Shown: positions 27,046-36,096 of the stretch, in pieces | How positions within the stretch are numbered: the first letter of the stretch is position 1 | How the letters are laid out: each line of letters begins with the position of its first letter | NCBI GenBank assembly: GCA_029261895.1 | Contig: JAJDAK010000088.1 | Coordinates: 1 to 64,000 of the forward strand | Length of the DNA: 64,000 nucleotides | DNA from: Deltaproteobacteria bacterium | Lineage (GTDB): Bacteria; Myxococcota_A; UBA9160; SZUA-336 | Direction of reading: 5' to 3' | Translations under genes and position numbers: made by a program | The notes under the pieces: model-generated | Told to the model about the DNA's origin: nothing | What the model saw: only the letters and a program-made list of their open reading frames with translations | The model's database searches: none

Positions 27046-27972
27046 TCAGACTGAATCCAGTCCCCATATATATATAGGAAGCGTGGGCGGCGTTTCAGGA
27101 TTGCCAAAGAGCGAGCACGGATCCGCTGTCCCAAAGACGTCAGGCTTTAGGATCTTGAACTGAGCTAGCGGCTCGATGCTGCTTTCATCATCGAGCGGCG
27201 GTTCCTGATCCGCGGGCCCAAGGACACAACTCGCACGGGGGTTCAGCGTTGCGACCGTCCGCAGTAGCGGATCCAGGACCCGAGCATCGCCACCCCATTC
27301 ATGGATCACGCCTCGTAAGTCCCGTCCCTTACCTTCTATACAGTAAGCTCGAATCTGATTTGCTTCTTCCCACACATACACGTGTGTTTCAGGAATGCTC
27401 AGGAGTGCTGCAAACTCATCGGGAGTTCGCCGCGCACGTAGTGGGTGATCTTCGAGTAATGGCAGCAGCGCGGTCGCGTCTGGCTCGAAGGCTTCACGCA
27501 CATTTTTTTGGGGTTCGTAGTCTTTATTGAGGGAGATCAAGCGTTCGCGGCCCGCCATCGCGAATCCGAGCTCAGAATAGAGTTTCCGCGTCTCCGCAAA
27601 GAGAAAGGCAACCTCAGCGCCCTGGCCGGTCGCCGCATCGAGACATGCATTCACCACTTGCCCAGCGAGACCACGTCCGCGGTAGTCGGAGTGAGTCGTT
27701 ACCAGACCAATACCGACCGCACGAATGGGTCGTGCATGCGACAGCAACGTAATCGGACGCCAAGCTGCGTGTGAAACTGGCAACTGATCTGCAAGAATCA
27801 CCCACGAGCCTGCAGGGTTTGCGCAACCAATCAGCAAGGGAAACTCGGAGAGCAAACCCAGTTGCCCATCGAATTCCTGGTCGAGAAAGCATATGAGAGC
27901 TCCCGGGTCCCGAGAAATTACGGGGTTCTCCAATGCGCAAGTTAACGACTCTTCCGCTTTCACAACTAGCAC
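27046..27972 (-). CDS. GNAT family N-acetyltransferase (Eis-like size)
   Basis: 308 residues. GNAT core with GIGLVTTHSDYRGRGLAGQVVNACL (RGRGLA as acetyl-CoA loop) and FAETRKLYSELGF. A second domain follows and ends at IYIWGLDSV. Longer than simple GNATs and in the range of two-domain enhanced-intracellular-survival type proteins. GTG start at 27972. Lies 30 bases before ispG on the same strand and divergent from flagellin. Confidence 0.8.
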   Translation of the reverse strand: MLVVKAEESLTCALENPVISRDPGALICFLDQEFDGQLGLLSEFPLLIGCANPAGSWVILADQLPVSHAAWRPITLLSHARPIRAVGIGLVTTHSDYRGRGLAGQVVNACLDAATGQGAEVAFLFAETRKLYSELGFAMAGRERLISLNKDYEPQKNVREAFEPDATALLPLLEDHPLRARRTPDEFAALLSIPETHVYVWEEANQIRAYCIEGKGRDLRGVIHEWGGDARVLDPLLRTVATLNPRASCVLGPADQEPPLDDESSIEPLAQFKILKPDVFGTADPCSLFGNPETPPTLPIYIWGLDSV

Positions 27973-28035
27973 TTCGGCGTCTTTCTGCGTGTACTTGAGG
28001 TCCCATGTTTTGTCTGCACCTGACAGTGACGCACC

Positions 28036-28063
28036 TAAAGATCGGTTTAGTAGTCACCGAACC
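28036..28063 (+). promoter_or_regulatory. Possible sigma-28-type promoter for flagellin
   Basis: TAAA at 28036-28039 and ACCGAACC at 28056-28063 are 16 bases apart, against the flagellar consensus TAAA-N15-GCCGATAA. The -10 half matches only at CCGA. It is the best match I see in the 195-base gap upstream of flagellin and lies about 105 bases before the ATG. Confidence 0.25.
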
Positions 28064-28167
28064 ATTCTTCGCGTGCGGAATTCCGTTCGCAAGAGACTGG
28101 TTGGCTAATAGGGAGGGGCAAGCGTAGCAAGGACGCTGCGTAGGCCACTTTTCAGGGAGGAAACCTC

Positions 28168-29016
28168 ATGGGTCTCCGGATTAATACAAATACTGCTTCA
28201 ATTACAGCACAGAAAAACTTGGCAAAGAGCCAACAATCGCTAGAGCGATCGTTGGATCGATTGTCGTCAGGTCTTCGCATTACGCGAGCTGGCGATGATG
28301 CTGCAGGGTTGGCCATTTCCGAATCTTTGCGTGCACAGATTCGTGGTCTTCTCCAAGCGCAGCGAAATGCGAACGATGGTATCTCGGTAATCCAGACGGC
28401 TGAAGGTGCGTTGAACGAAGTTTCAAACATCCTCATTCGTATGCGAGAGATCGGCGTTCAGTCCGCGTCGGAAGGTTCCGTCAGTAACTCAGAGCGCTCG
28501 TTCCTTCAGAACGAATTCAGCGCCCTACAGTCGGAAATCACTCGTATTGCTAACTCCACGAAGTTCGGTGGTCGAACGTTGTTGGATGGTACACTGTCGG
28601 GTACGGGCAGCGCCCTTACCTTCCAGGTAGGCATCAACAACGTTTCCTCGGTTGACCGAATTACGTTGAGTGTTGGTGATGCTACTGCGAGTGGTCTTGC
28701 GATCCAACATTCGGATGCGGCAATCTCCACTACGGCTTCGGCGCAAACGTCGTTGGCCACTATCGACTCCGCGTTGGACACAGTGTCCACTCTTCGCGGT
28801 GAATTGGGCTCGGCTCAAAACCGACTCCAGTCCGTCGTCAACAACCTCGCGTCTTCAGTAGAGAACCTCTCTGCTGCAAACTCGCGAATTCGAGACGTTG
28901 ACGTGGCGAGCGAAACTGCGGCGCTAACGCGAGCGCAGGTTCTCCAGCAGGCCGGCATCGCGGTTCTGGCCCAGGCGAACGTTTCGTCCCAGGTTGCTCT
29001 AACGCTACTACAGTAA
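28168..29016 (+). CDS. fliC: Flagellin
   Basis: Filament subunit of 282 residues, a short flagellin with little more than the D0/D1 core. N-terminus [34 protein letters not shown] and [17 protein letters not shown]-terminus [19 protein letters not shown] and QVALTLLQ. The middle (about 150-205) is rich in Ser/Thr and is the likely surface and glycosylation region. GGGAGG lies 7 bases before the ATG. Followed by a strong hairpin and then the fliD operon with glycosyltransferases. Confidence 0.97.
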   Translation: MGLRINTNTASITAQKNLAKSQQSLERSLDRLSSGLRITRAGDDAAGLAISESLRAQIRGLLQAQRNANDGISVIQTAEGALNEVSNILIRMREIGVQSASEGSVSNSERSFLQNEFSALQSEITRIANSTKFGGRTLLDGTLSGTGSALTFQVGINNVSSVDRITLSVGDATASGLAIQHSDAAISTTASAQTSLATIDSALDTVSTLRGELGSAQNRLQSVVNNLASSVENLSAANSRIRDVDVASETAALTRAQVLQQAGIAVLAQANVSSQVALTLLQ

Positions 29017-29046
29017 GAGCGCTAGGCTAATCGTCTCGCGACAATA

Positions 29047-29093
29047 AGATTCAGGGTGGGGAGTGGTCCGATTCCGCTCCCCACCTCGAATCT
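29047..29093 (+). terminator. Strong hairpin after flagellin
   Basis: Positions 29047-29063 pair with 29077-29093 over 17 positions with a single A-C mismatch and one G-U, leaving a 13-base loop. The core is GGTGGGGAG/CTCCCCACC. No T-run follows, so it may be a factor-independent terminator of weak kind, or a 3' stabiliser that keeps flagellin mRNA more abundant than the downstream fliD message. Confidence 0.5.
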
Positions 29094-29157
29094 AGCCGGA
29101 GGGGTCCATAGACCTAGATAGCTAAACCTTCACGAGGTTTTGCTCGAAAGGAATACC

Positions 29158-30594
29158 ATGGGACTCCGAACTGGATCGATAAGTATTGGCGGCCTTGCCT
29201 CCGGTATTCAAAGCGATGAGCTCATCACACGGTTGCTCGAACTCGAGCGCCGTCCCATTGATTTACTCGAAACACAAAAGACCGACTTCGGCGATAAGCT
29301 CGACATTATTCAAGACCTTAATACGAAGGCGCTGAGTCTGCGGAACGCGCTGCGTGCCATTGACAACATGGTCAACGTCACGACTGTTTACGATTCCGAC
29401 GGCAACCGAACTGCGCCATCTACTAGTTCATCCGAAGAGTTCAGCCGCTTCAAAACAACATCAAGCGACTCTACGATCGTGACTGCGATCGCAAGTGGCA
29501 ATGCTCAGCCCAGCAATCTGTCGCTTCAGGTCCGACAGCTCGCGCTTGCCGAGCGCGAAGTATCTACAGGGTTCGCCGACGTTGATACGACGACCATCGG
29601 GACGGGTACTTTCAGCGTCACGATTAACAGTGTAACTACCGCCATTACCGTTGATAGCACAAACAATACCCTAGAGGGGTTCGCCGATGCCATCAACGAC
29701 TCGGGGGCGGCGGTCCGTGCATTCATCATTAACGATGGCGACGCGACCAGCCCATACCGTGTCGCGATCGAATCGACGACCACGGGTGCGGCTCAGGCGA
29801 TCGATGTCACTACGGGAACGACCGCTAGCCTCACATCGACACTCATATTTGCAGAGTCGCAAACCGCGAGCGATGCCACGATTCGTCTAGATCCTAATAG
29901 CGCGAACTTCATCGACATTACGAGCTCAACGAATACATTCACCGACTTGGTTAAAGGCGTTACTGTCACGGCGCATAAGGCGGATACAACGGCGGTTGAA
30001 ACCGTAGAAGTCGCTGAAGACGCCGACACGATTGTCACCAATATTCAGGCGCTCGTCAGCGCATACAATGACATTGTTGACATCATCGCTACACAGAATG
30101 AAGTTGATCCCGAGACCAATCGCGGCGGCCCGTTGATCGGTGATTCGACGCTGGTGAGCTTTCAGCGCCAGCTATCTGCGGTGGTCGCGAGTCAGATTGG
30201 GACAGGTACCTTCGACACATCCGGATCTGTGGGCCTTTCGCTGGACCGCGACGGGACTCTCAAACTGGATGAAGACGACCTTCGTTCAGCACTCGCGTCC
30301 GACTTTACAGCTGCTGGCACTTTCTTCGCTGGGCTGGACTCATTCTCGGACAAGATGCGCGTCGTAGTCGACTCGTACTCGGATCCTGTCGAAGGCCGAT
30401 TGATCACACGCATCGAAGGCATCAATACTTCGATCACTCGAATCGATAACGACATACTGAGCGCGGAAGCACGAATCGACGAAGTCGAAGCGCGGCTTAT
30501 CCGCCAATTCGCAGCTTTGGAACGTGCTATCGCAGGCATTCAGCAGCAGACACAATTTCTGACCGCCTTTGTTAATCAGCAGCAATCCAGGTAG
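29158..30594 (+). CDS. fliD: Flagellar hook-associated protein 2 (filament cap)
   Basis: 478 residues. Caps the growing filament and folds flagellin. FliD_N starts SISIGGLASGIQSDELI with LLELERRPIDLLE; a Thr-rich central head domain follows, and FliD_C is a helical region (ARIDEVEARLIRQFAALERAI and QTQFLTAFVNQQQS). ATG 29158 has AAAGGA 5 bases upstream; the in-frame ATG-less extension to 29140 is not needed. First gene of the fliD-fliS-fliT-like-modification operon. Confidence 0.95.
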   Translation: MGLRTGSISIGGLASGIQSDELITRLLELERRPIDLLETQKTDFGDKLDIIQDLNTKALSLRNALRAIDNMVNVTTVYDSDGNRTAPSTSSSEEFSRFKTTSSDSTIVTAIASGNAQPSNLSLQVRQLALAEREVSTGFADVDTTTIGTGTFSVTINSVTTAITVDSTNNTLEGFADAINDSGAAVRAFIINDGDATSPYRVAIESTTTGAAQAIDVTTGTTASLTSTLIFAESQTASDATIRLDPNSANFIDITSSTNTFTDLVKGVTVTAHKADTTAVETVEVAEDADTIVTNIQALVSAYNDIVDIIATQNEVDPETNRGGPLIGDSTLVSFQRQLSAVVASQIGTGTFDTSGSVGLSLDRDGTLKLDEDDLRSALASDFTAAGTFFAGLDSFSDKMRVVVDSYSDPVEGRLITRIEGINTSITRIDNDILSAEARIDEVEARLIRQFAALERAIAGIQQQTQFLTAFVNQQQSR

Positions 30595-30615
30595 TTCTTG
30601 AGGGGGAACTAGAAT

Positions 30616-31020
30616 ATGAACATCGATCCGCGAGCGGCCCACGCCGCCTATCAACAGGGGCAGGTTGGCTCGGCCGGCCCGGTTCACATCGTCGTACTAC
30701 TTTACGAGGGTGCGATTCGGTTTGGACGACAAGCGCTCGACTCTTTCGACAGTCCAGCGATTCGAGGCCACGCGATTGGGCGCTCGCATCGAATCGTTTC
30801 TGAACTCCTCGCATCACTCGACTATGACAAGGGTGGAGATATCGCGAGAAACCTAGATAGCTTGTACCGCTTTGCGCTCGACTCACTCACGCAAGCCAAT
30901 ACGCATCATGATCGCCAAGCACTACAAGCGTCGATCCAGGTATTGGAAACCTTGCTCGCTGGATGGCGCGAGATTCGAAATAACCCCGAACTCATGAAAC
31001 AAGCCGCCCAGAGTGGATGA
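30616..31020 (+). CDS. fliS: Flagellin chaperone FliS
   Basis: 134 residues, all helical. Binds the C-terminal end of flagellin in the cytosol and prevents early polymerisation. The family pattern is AYQQGQVGSAGPVHIVVLLYEGAIRF, then DYDKGGDIARNLDSLYRFAL (residues about 75-95) and LAGWREI at the end. Between fliD (21 bases) and the FliT-like gene (8-base overlap), the classical order. Confidence 0.93.
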   Translation: MNIDPRAAHAAYQQGQVGSAGPVHIVVLLYEGAIRFGRQALDSFDSPAIRGHAIGRSHRIVSELLASLDYDKGGDIARNLDSLYRFALDSLTQANTHHDRQALQASIQVLETLLAGWREIRNNPELMKQAAQSG

Positions 31021-31342
31021 CCCACGACTTCTGACTTGGCTTGAGCTAACCGAGTCAGCGCTGTCGGTTCCCGAACCCGAACTGGTCGAGATACTTTCGG
31101 AACTCGATCGACAGCGAAGCGAGATTCGGGAGTCGCTTGAGCAGAATCCGCCTACGCAAAGGCTTTCGGACGCGCTCGGTCAGCAACTCATCGAGATCGA
31201 AGACACTCTGCACAAGCGTATCGCTGCAATTCGCGGAACGATCGACAACGCACTCGGCGAACTCCGCGAAGTACGGACCGGCACTCAGGGCTACCGTCCC
31301 GCCCGCACACGACTGCCATCCTTTATTTCCAAGTCCGTCTAG
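31013..31342 (+). CDS. FliT-like flagellar export chaperone
   Basis: 109 residues, predicted helical coiled protein (LVEILSELDRQRSEIRESLEQ then LIEIEDTLHKRIAAIR). The sequence is too diverged to prove FliT, but the position directly after fliS with an 8-base overlap, the length and the helical pattern all fit. FliT chaperones FliD. It is followed by 131 bases without a gene before the glycosyltransferase. Confidence 0.6.
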   Translation: MDDPRLLTWLELTESALSVPEPELVEILSELDRQRSEIRESLEQNPPTQRLSDALGQQLIEIEDTLHKRIAAIRGTIDNALGELREVRTGTQGYRPARTRLPSFISKSV

Positions 31343-31473
31343 GTTCAAATCGCCCACCCGGCAGCGATTGCCTAGAGACACCGCCACTTTCGTCACCCGA
31401 TTCCCTTCAAACGACCTTCTGACGTGGGCATGCGAATTGCTCTCTATAACTTCGCCCCTCTCCACGGGACGCA

Positions 31474-33303
31474 ATGGGAAATCTACATCGCAATCTCGAT
31501 GTTATTCGAAATCGGGATCCGGACTTAGCGTTGAGAATCGACGCGGCTGTCCAGGATGACACACTCGAAAGCCTGCAAAGCGCGAGTGGCGCGATCACCT
31601 TGTCCGTTGATGGAAGGCTCGAAGCCAGCGCGGAGGACCCTGAACGCGAGGGCGAAGCGTTTGCTGCGCATTTCTTAGAACGCGCCCAAGACGCCAGCGC
31701 TACGCGTATCGTGCTCTTTGGCATGGGTGTGCATACGCTTCGTTACCTGAGCGAGTTCACAGGAAAAATTCTCGTCATCGAGCCTTCGTTGGCGTTTTGT
31801 AAAGCGGTTCTTACTTCGATCGATCTCAGTGAATTCTTATCGAGGCACGAAATTGTCGTGACAGAGGATCCCGCGCGCGTGCTCAGCCATGCAACGTTTG
31901 GCGGCGAAGAACTCGGTGTATTCGTACAGCACCCCACTGCGCGTCGACGACATGGAAAATTCCACGACTATCTCGCACAACGCTTTAGTGCGGGTGGGGT
32001 GCCGTCGCCGTACGACATCGCAGTCATACCACCCATTTGGGGCGGATCACTACCGATCGCCCACGCATGTGCACGCGCGTTCAGGGTCATGGGGCATCGT
32101 GTACGCGAAGTCGATTTCTCACCGTATCTGCCTGCCTACCAGGAACTTCAGAGGGTCACGGCAGACTCTCGATTGAGCGGAGCATCCGATGCGCTACGGC
32201 AAGGGCTGTCACGTGTACTCGGTGAATCCCTGGTAGCGTCTTTTCATTTGGACCCACCGGACCTGGTGTTTGCACTCGCGCAAGCCCCACTCGACACTGA
32301 AACACTTCAGAAATTCGCGAACATGGACATTACGCGCGCGTTTTGGTTCTGCGAGGACTATCACGTGATGTCGTACTGGCAGGCGATCGCACCGCTTTAC
32401 GACGTGTTCTTTCACGTTCAGCCGGGTGACTTCGACGGCATGCTACGCGATGCCGGTGCGTACGGATTCCATCTCCCGATGGGAACGGATCCAGAAGTCA
32501 GTCGACCCATTGAGCTGACCCACGACCAGCAACAACGCTACGGCAGCGATTTGAGCTTCCTCGGCGCTGGGTACCACAACCGACGGGAGTTTCTGCCCGG
32601 CTTGATCGATCAAGGACTACGGATCTACGGAACCGAGTGGCCACATACCTCGCCCTTCCTCGAAGTCATGCCGGAGCCAAATGCTCGCCAGAGTCCGGAT
32701 GACTCAAACATCATCTTCAACGCCACTAAGGTCAATATCAATTTGCACTCATCACCCTGGTGTGATGGCGTTAATCCAGCAGGTGATTACCTCAACCCTC
32801 GAACGTTTGAACTCGCCAGCGCGCGCGCGTTTCAACTGGTCGATAAACGACAGCACTTGGAACTTTCGTTTAATCCAGGACTGGAGGTTGAAACGTTCAA
32901 AGACCTCGGAGAATGTCGCAAGAAGGCAGCGTACTATCTTCAACACCCGAGCGAGCGCTGCGACATCGCCGACAACGCGTACCGGCGTGCGCTCGCGGAG
33001 CACACCTACGGACACCGTATGGAGGTTGCTCTCGATGCGCTTCGAAGTAGTCCCCGACCCCTAGCCGCGCGGCAGAAACCACTACCTACGGCAGCAGCTC
33101 TGGTTCTGGACGCGAAAGACGAACCCGGACTTCGTGCGATCGCCGCACGGATCCCAGGCGACAGGATCATGGACAACGATGCCATCACACTCGCGCTCCG
33201 CAGTGGAGACGGCGAGCTCACGGAAGATGAGCGCATCCTGCTCTTCATGCAGGAGACCTTAGTTGAACTTGAGTTTTTGAGTGATGCGGGGAAAGCGTCG
33301 TGA
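31474..33303 (+). CDS. MAF-type N-domain fused to CgeB-type glycosyltransferase
   Basis: 609 residues. Residues 1-150 resemble the N-domain of motility accessory factors (start NLHRNLDVIRNRDPDLALRI, then IVLFGMGVHTLRYL and KILVIEPSLAF). Residues about 180-545 are a CgeB/Glyco_trans_1_2 transferase (DLVFALAQAPLD, DLSFLGAGYHNRREFLP, VNINLHSSPWCDGVNPAG, ARAFQLVDKR, and AEHTYGHRMEVAL). A C-terminal tail of 60 residues follows. MAFs add nonulosonic acids to flagellin, so this is a probable flagellin glycosyltransferase. Its stop overlaps the GT9 gene start (GTGA). Confidence 0.8.
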   Translation: MGNLHRNLDVIRNRDPDLALRIDAAVQDDTLESLQSASGAITLSVDGRLEASAEDPEREGEAFAAHFLERAQDASATRIVLFGMGVHTLRYLSEFTGKILVIEPSLAFCKAVLTSIDLSEFLSRHEIVVTEDPARVLSHATFGGEELGVFVQHPTARRRHGKFHDYLAQRFSAGGVPSPYDIAVIPPIWGGSLPIAHACARAFRVMGHRVREVDFSPYLPAYQELQRVTADSRLSGASDALRQGLSRVLGESLVASFHLDPPDLVFALAQAPLDTETLQKFANMDITRAFWFCEDYHVMSYWQAIAPLYDVFFHVQPGDFDGMLRDAGAYGFHLPMGTDPEVSRPIELTHDQQQRYGSDLSFLGAGYHNRREFLPGLIDQGLRIYGTEWPHTSPFLEVMPEPNARQSPDDSNIIFNATKVNINLHSSPWCDGVNPAGDYLNPRTFELASARAFQLVDKRQHLELSFNPGLEVETFKDLGECRKKAAYYLQHPSERCDIADNAYRRALAEHTYGHRMEVALDALRSSPRPLAARQKPLPTAAALVLDAKDEPGLRAIAARIPGDRIMDNDAITLALRSGDGELTEDERILLFMQETLVELEFLSDAGKAS

Positions 33304-34955
33304 GAGATATCGCGATCCTCAACCTGACTCGATTCGGTGATCTGATCCAAACCACCCCCGTACTCAAAGGTTTGCGCAAGCGCTACCCCGATGCGCGCCT
33401 GCACCTGATCATCAAGCATCGCTTCCGTGCGGTTCCTGAGCTGCTGCCGGAACTGGATCAGGTTCACGAGATCGACGGCGACCACCTTGCCGAAGTGCTC
33501 AGCGATCCGAACTACAGCTTCCTCGAGCGATTCAAGGCCGTTCGAGAGATCATTCGTGGCCTGCAGCAGACGCGCTTTGATTTCGTGGTCAACTTTACGC
33601 ACTCCCGATCAAGCGCGGCCTTGCTCAGCTTGATGAATGCTGAAGAGATGGTCGGATTTCAGACGGACCGAATCGGCCAGCGAATCATTGAAGACCCTTG
33701 GCTCAGTCACATGTCGACCCTCGTCAAGACGCGTCGGCTCTCGCGCATCAACCTCGTGGATATCTACCTCGGCGGGGCGGGAATACCTGGTCAAGGCGGG
33801 CCACTTGAAGTTCGAATTCCAAATTCAGCGCGGGCGTTTGCGAAGGATCGTGTTCCTGAGAACGGTACACGTGTCGCGGTTCAGCTAGCTGGGAGCACAA
33901 ACAATCGTTCCTGGACAGTAGACCACTACGCGCGAACGTTGCGCCGACTTAATCAGCTGCTTCCAGATCTACAGATTGTTCTCGTCGGGGTGGACTCGGA
34001 GCGTAGCGCTGCTGAAGAGTTGGTGTCGCAATGCTCAGATCTGAGTTTTACAGACTTAGTAGGAGCGACTCGCATTGATGAACTAGCCGGCGTACTCGAG
34101 CGTGTGGACCTTCTGCTCACCGGCGACACAGGTACAATGCATCTCGCCGCGGCCACGGGTACAACGACGTTTGCGGTCTTTGTTGGACTCGCGAGCCCAC
34201 ATGAAACCTGCGCCTACGCGCCAGATCAATGGATCGTATCCACACGGATTTCGTGTTGGCCCTGCTCACACAACGTTCACTGCGGGAATACGATCTGCCA
34301 CGAAGACATTCCACCCGAGTGGCTCGCCCAGGTACTTGCGCGAGTGATCCAGAAACTAGACGTCGACGATCTAGATGTACCACCGCAGGCCGATCTTTTT
34401 CGCACACGTTTCGACGACAACGGCTTCCTTGAGGCTGTTCCATTGTTTCGCCGCAAACCCGACGCCCAGGAGCTTCTCGCGCTCGTCTTCCGTGCGGCGT
34501 TCATCGAAAGCTTCGGCGGTGTAACCGCGGACCCTTCATTGATTCGCAAAATCGCCGCCGAACGATATCAGATGGGCTCAAGCAATTGGCTTGAGTGTAT
34601 TCCGCACGAACTGCCCGCCGAAGTGGAACGCATGCGACATCTGGGTGAAGGCGCGCAACAGAATGCGGCCGAACTCCTACGCCTTGCAAATCGACCGACC
34701 GAGCTCTCAAGAATTGCTGCAGCTCTTCAGCAAACCGACGAAGAGATCTACAAGATCTCGCGGGCTCAGCCCCTGCTCTCGCCGATCGGACATTCCCTTG
34801 AATCAGGTTTGGAAAATCTCCCCGATGAGGAACTAGCGATCGTCGCAAAGACGAGCATCGAAAGATACCGAGAACTCTACCGCAGGGCTTCGATTCTAAG
34901 CGATGTGATTCACGGTCGAAATGCAGAGAAGAGCGAAATAGGAGCTTTCAGATGA
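33300..34955 (+). CDS. GT9 (heptosyltransferase-family) glycosyltransferase with C-terminal extension
   Basis: 551 residues. The first 360 are GT9/ADP-heptose transferase: ILNLTRFGDLIQTTPVLKGL, VQLAGSTNNRSWTVDHYA, LVGVDSERSAAEEL, DLLLTGDTGTMHLAAATGT, and a Cys cluster (CWPCSHNVHCGNTICHEDIP). A helical extension of about 190 residues is not part of the family. In LPS such enzymes add heptose; here, in a flagellar operon with 4-base overlaps on both sides, a role in flagellin glycan building is more likely. Confidence 0.83.
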   Translation: MRDIAILNLTRFGDLIQTTPVLKGLRKRYPDARLHLIIKHRFRAVPELLPELDQVHEIDGDHLAEVLSDPNYSFLERFKAVREIIRGLQQTRFDFVVNFTHSRSSAALLSLMNAEEMVGFQTDRIGQRIIEDPWLSHMSTLVKTRRLSRINLVDIYLGGAGIPGQGGPLEVRIPNSARAFAKDRVPENGTRVAVQLAGSTNNRSWTVDHYARTLRRLNQLLPDLQIVLVGVDSERSAAEELVSQCSDLSFTDLVGATRIDELAGVLERVDLLLTGDTGTMHLAAATGTTTFAVFVGLASPHETCAYAPDQWIVSTRISCWPCSHNVHCGNTICHEDIPPEWLAQVLARVIQKLDVDDLDVPPQADLFRTRFDDNGFLEAVPLFRRKPDAQELLALVFRAAFIESFGGVTADPSLIRKIAAERYQMGSSNWLECIPHELPAEVERMRHLGEGAQQNAAELLRLANRPTELSRIAAALQQTDEEIYKISRAQPLLSPIGHSLESGLENLPDEELAIVAKTSIERYRELYRRASILSDVIHGRNAEKSEIGAFR

Positions 34956-35536
34956 TTCAAATCGATATCAATGGGGATCGCGATTCAATCGATCCGGGAT
35001 CTATCAAGGAACTTCAAGACTACATCCATTCCAAGGTTCCCGATGACCAGGTTGTGTGCGTACTGCGCGTGAACGGAAACGAACTTCCTGAGTCTAGCTT
35101 GGAAGACCTAACCATCAGCACGATTCGCCTCGTGTCCGTAAAGAGCGATACGACACAAGCGCTGGCAGTGGCGTCACTCGGCGACACAGGTGACTGGATC
35201 GAACGTATTGCCGAGGTGCTTGACGGAATAGCGCGGGACTATCGCCTGGGGAACGAGAAGGACGGTGCGGGACGACTCGTTCTCGTCATCGATGCATTGC
35301 AGGTTCTCGTGGGACTGCTTCAAGGCATTCATTCGTCGATCACTCTCGAGGAAGAACATCGTAATCGACTCGCGATTCCATGGGAAGACGCTTCCATCCA
35401 ACTTCGAACAGCGATCGAGGGACTGGCCGAAGACCTGGAATCAGGTGATCCCATCCGAATTGCTGACCGAGCCGGTTACGCCGTTCCTCGATCGCTCAAT
35501 CGCTTCAAAGAACTTCTCGGAGACCTACGGCCCTAA
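34952..35536 (+). CDS. Hypothetical flagellar-operon protein with beta-grasp-like N-terminus
   Basis: 194 residues, family not recognised. Residues 1-65 show strand (MIQIDINGD), helix (SIKELQDYIHSKV), strand (VVCVLRVNGNEL), then SLEDL and IRLVSVKS, the order seen in ThiS/ubiquitin-like beta-grasp folds, but the C-terminal GG is absent. Residues 75-190 are helical. It overlaps GT9 by 4 bases and the PilZ gene by 1, so its product is surely made with them. Possibly a scaffold or chaperone in flagellin modification. Confidence 0.6.
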   Translation: MIQIDINGDRDSIDPGSIKELQDYIHSKVPDDQVVCVLRVNGNELPESSLEDLTISTIRLVSVKSDTTQALAVASLGDTGDWIERIAEVLDGIARDYRLGNEKDGAGRLVLVIDALQVLVGLLQGIHSSITLEEEHRNRLAIPWEDASIQLRTAIEGLAEDLESGDPIRIADRAGYAVPRSLNRFKELLGDLRP

Positions 35537-36096
35537 TGGAGAGACGGGAATATTTTCGCGTGCGTGCATACGCACGTTTTTGGCTGAGTGTGGTCACCGA
35601 GGAAGAACTCGATGAGGCCCGTGTTCGCGTGGTCGCGCGGCACAGCACCATCGGTTTCCTGCCGGGGTCGGTTGAAGAAAGCCGACTCTCGCCCGCACAG
35701 CGGATCACGATCGATCTGCTGAAACAGATCGCGCTCACGTTGGATCGCATTGATCGACGCTACGACGAACGCAACGTACGAGTAACAACCGAAGCACGCT
35801 GGTGCACGGATTCCGCCATCGATATTACGATTTCTGGTTCAGGGTTTTCGACTGAGATCGACATGGATATTCCCGAAGGAACGTGGCTCGAGATAGAACT
35901 CGACATGCTGGACTCCGGTATTCCACGGATCCCCGCACTCGCCCGCGTGGTGGGCCGCCATGAAGAGAACGGTAGCAATGTTACCGCGATTGCGTTCGAG
36001 GAGATCCATCGTGATGACCTCGAAAGAATCATTCAACTCACCATTCGCAATCAGCGACAATCGTTACGCGAAGTTCGCCGGGAGCAGTCACTCTAA
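35536..36096 (+). CDS. PilZ-domain protein
   Basis: 186 residues. c-di-GMP receptor signs: RREYFRVRAYARFWL at the N-terminus (RxxxR-type) and ITISGSGFSTEI (the D/NxSxxG region) near residue 100, then WLEIELDM and ARVVGRHEENG. Likely senses c-di-GMP and modulates motility or flagellin modification. The start overlaps the previous stop (TAATG) and the last base is shared with the next ATG, so it is locked into the operon. Confidence 0.82.
   Translation: MERREYFRVRAYARFWLSVVTEEELDEARVRVVARHSTIGFLPGSVEESRLSPAQRITIDLLKQIALTLDRIDRRYDERNVRVTTEARWCTDSAIDITISGSGFSTEIDMDIPEGTWLEIELDMLDSGIPRIPALARVVGRHEENGSNVTAIAFEEIHRDDLERIIQLTIRNQRQSLREVRREQSL

Noticed and set aside
27062..27075. (AT)n stretch near the end of the GNAT gene
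   Set aside because: Only five repeats and coding; too short to be called a phase-variable tract.
28105..28135. Sigma-54 promoter for flagellin
   Set aside because: A GG-N10-GC spacing exists, but the rest of TGGCAC-N5-TTGC is not matched.
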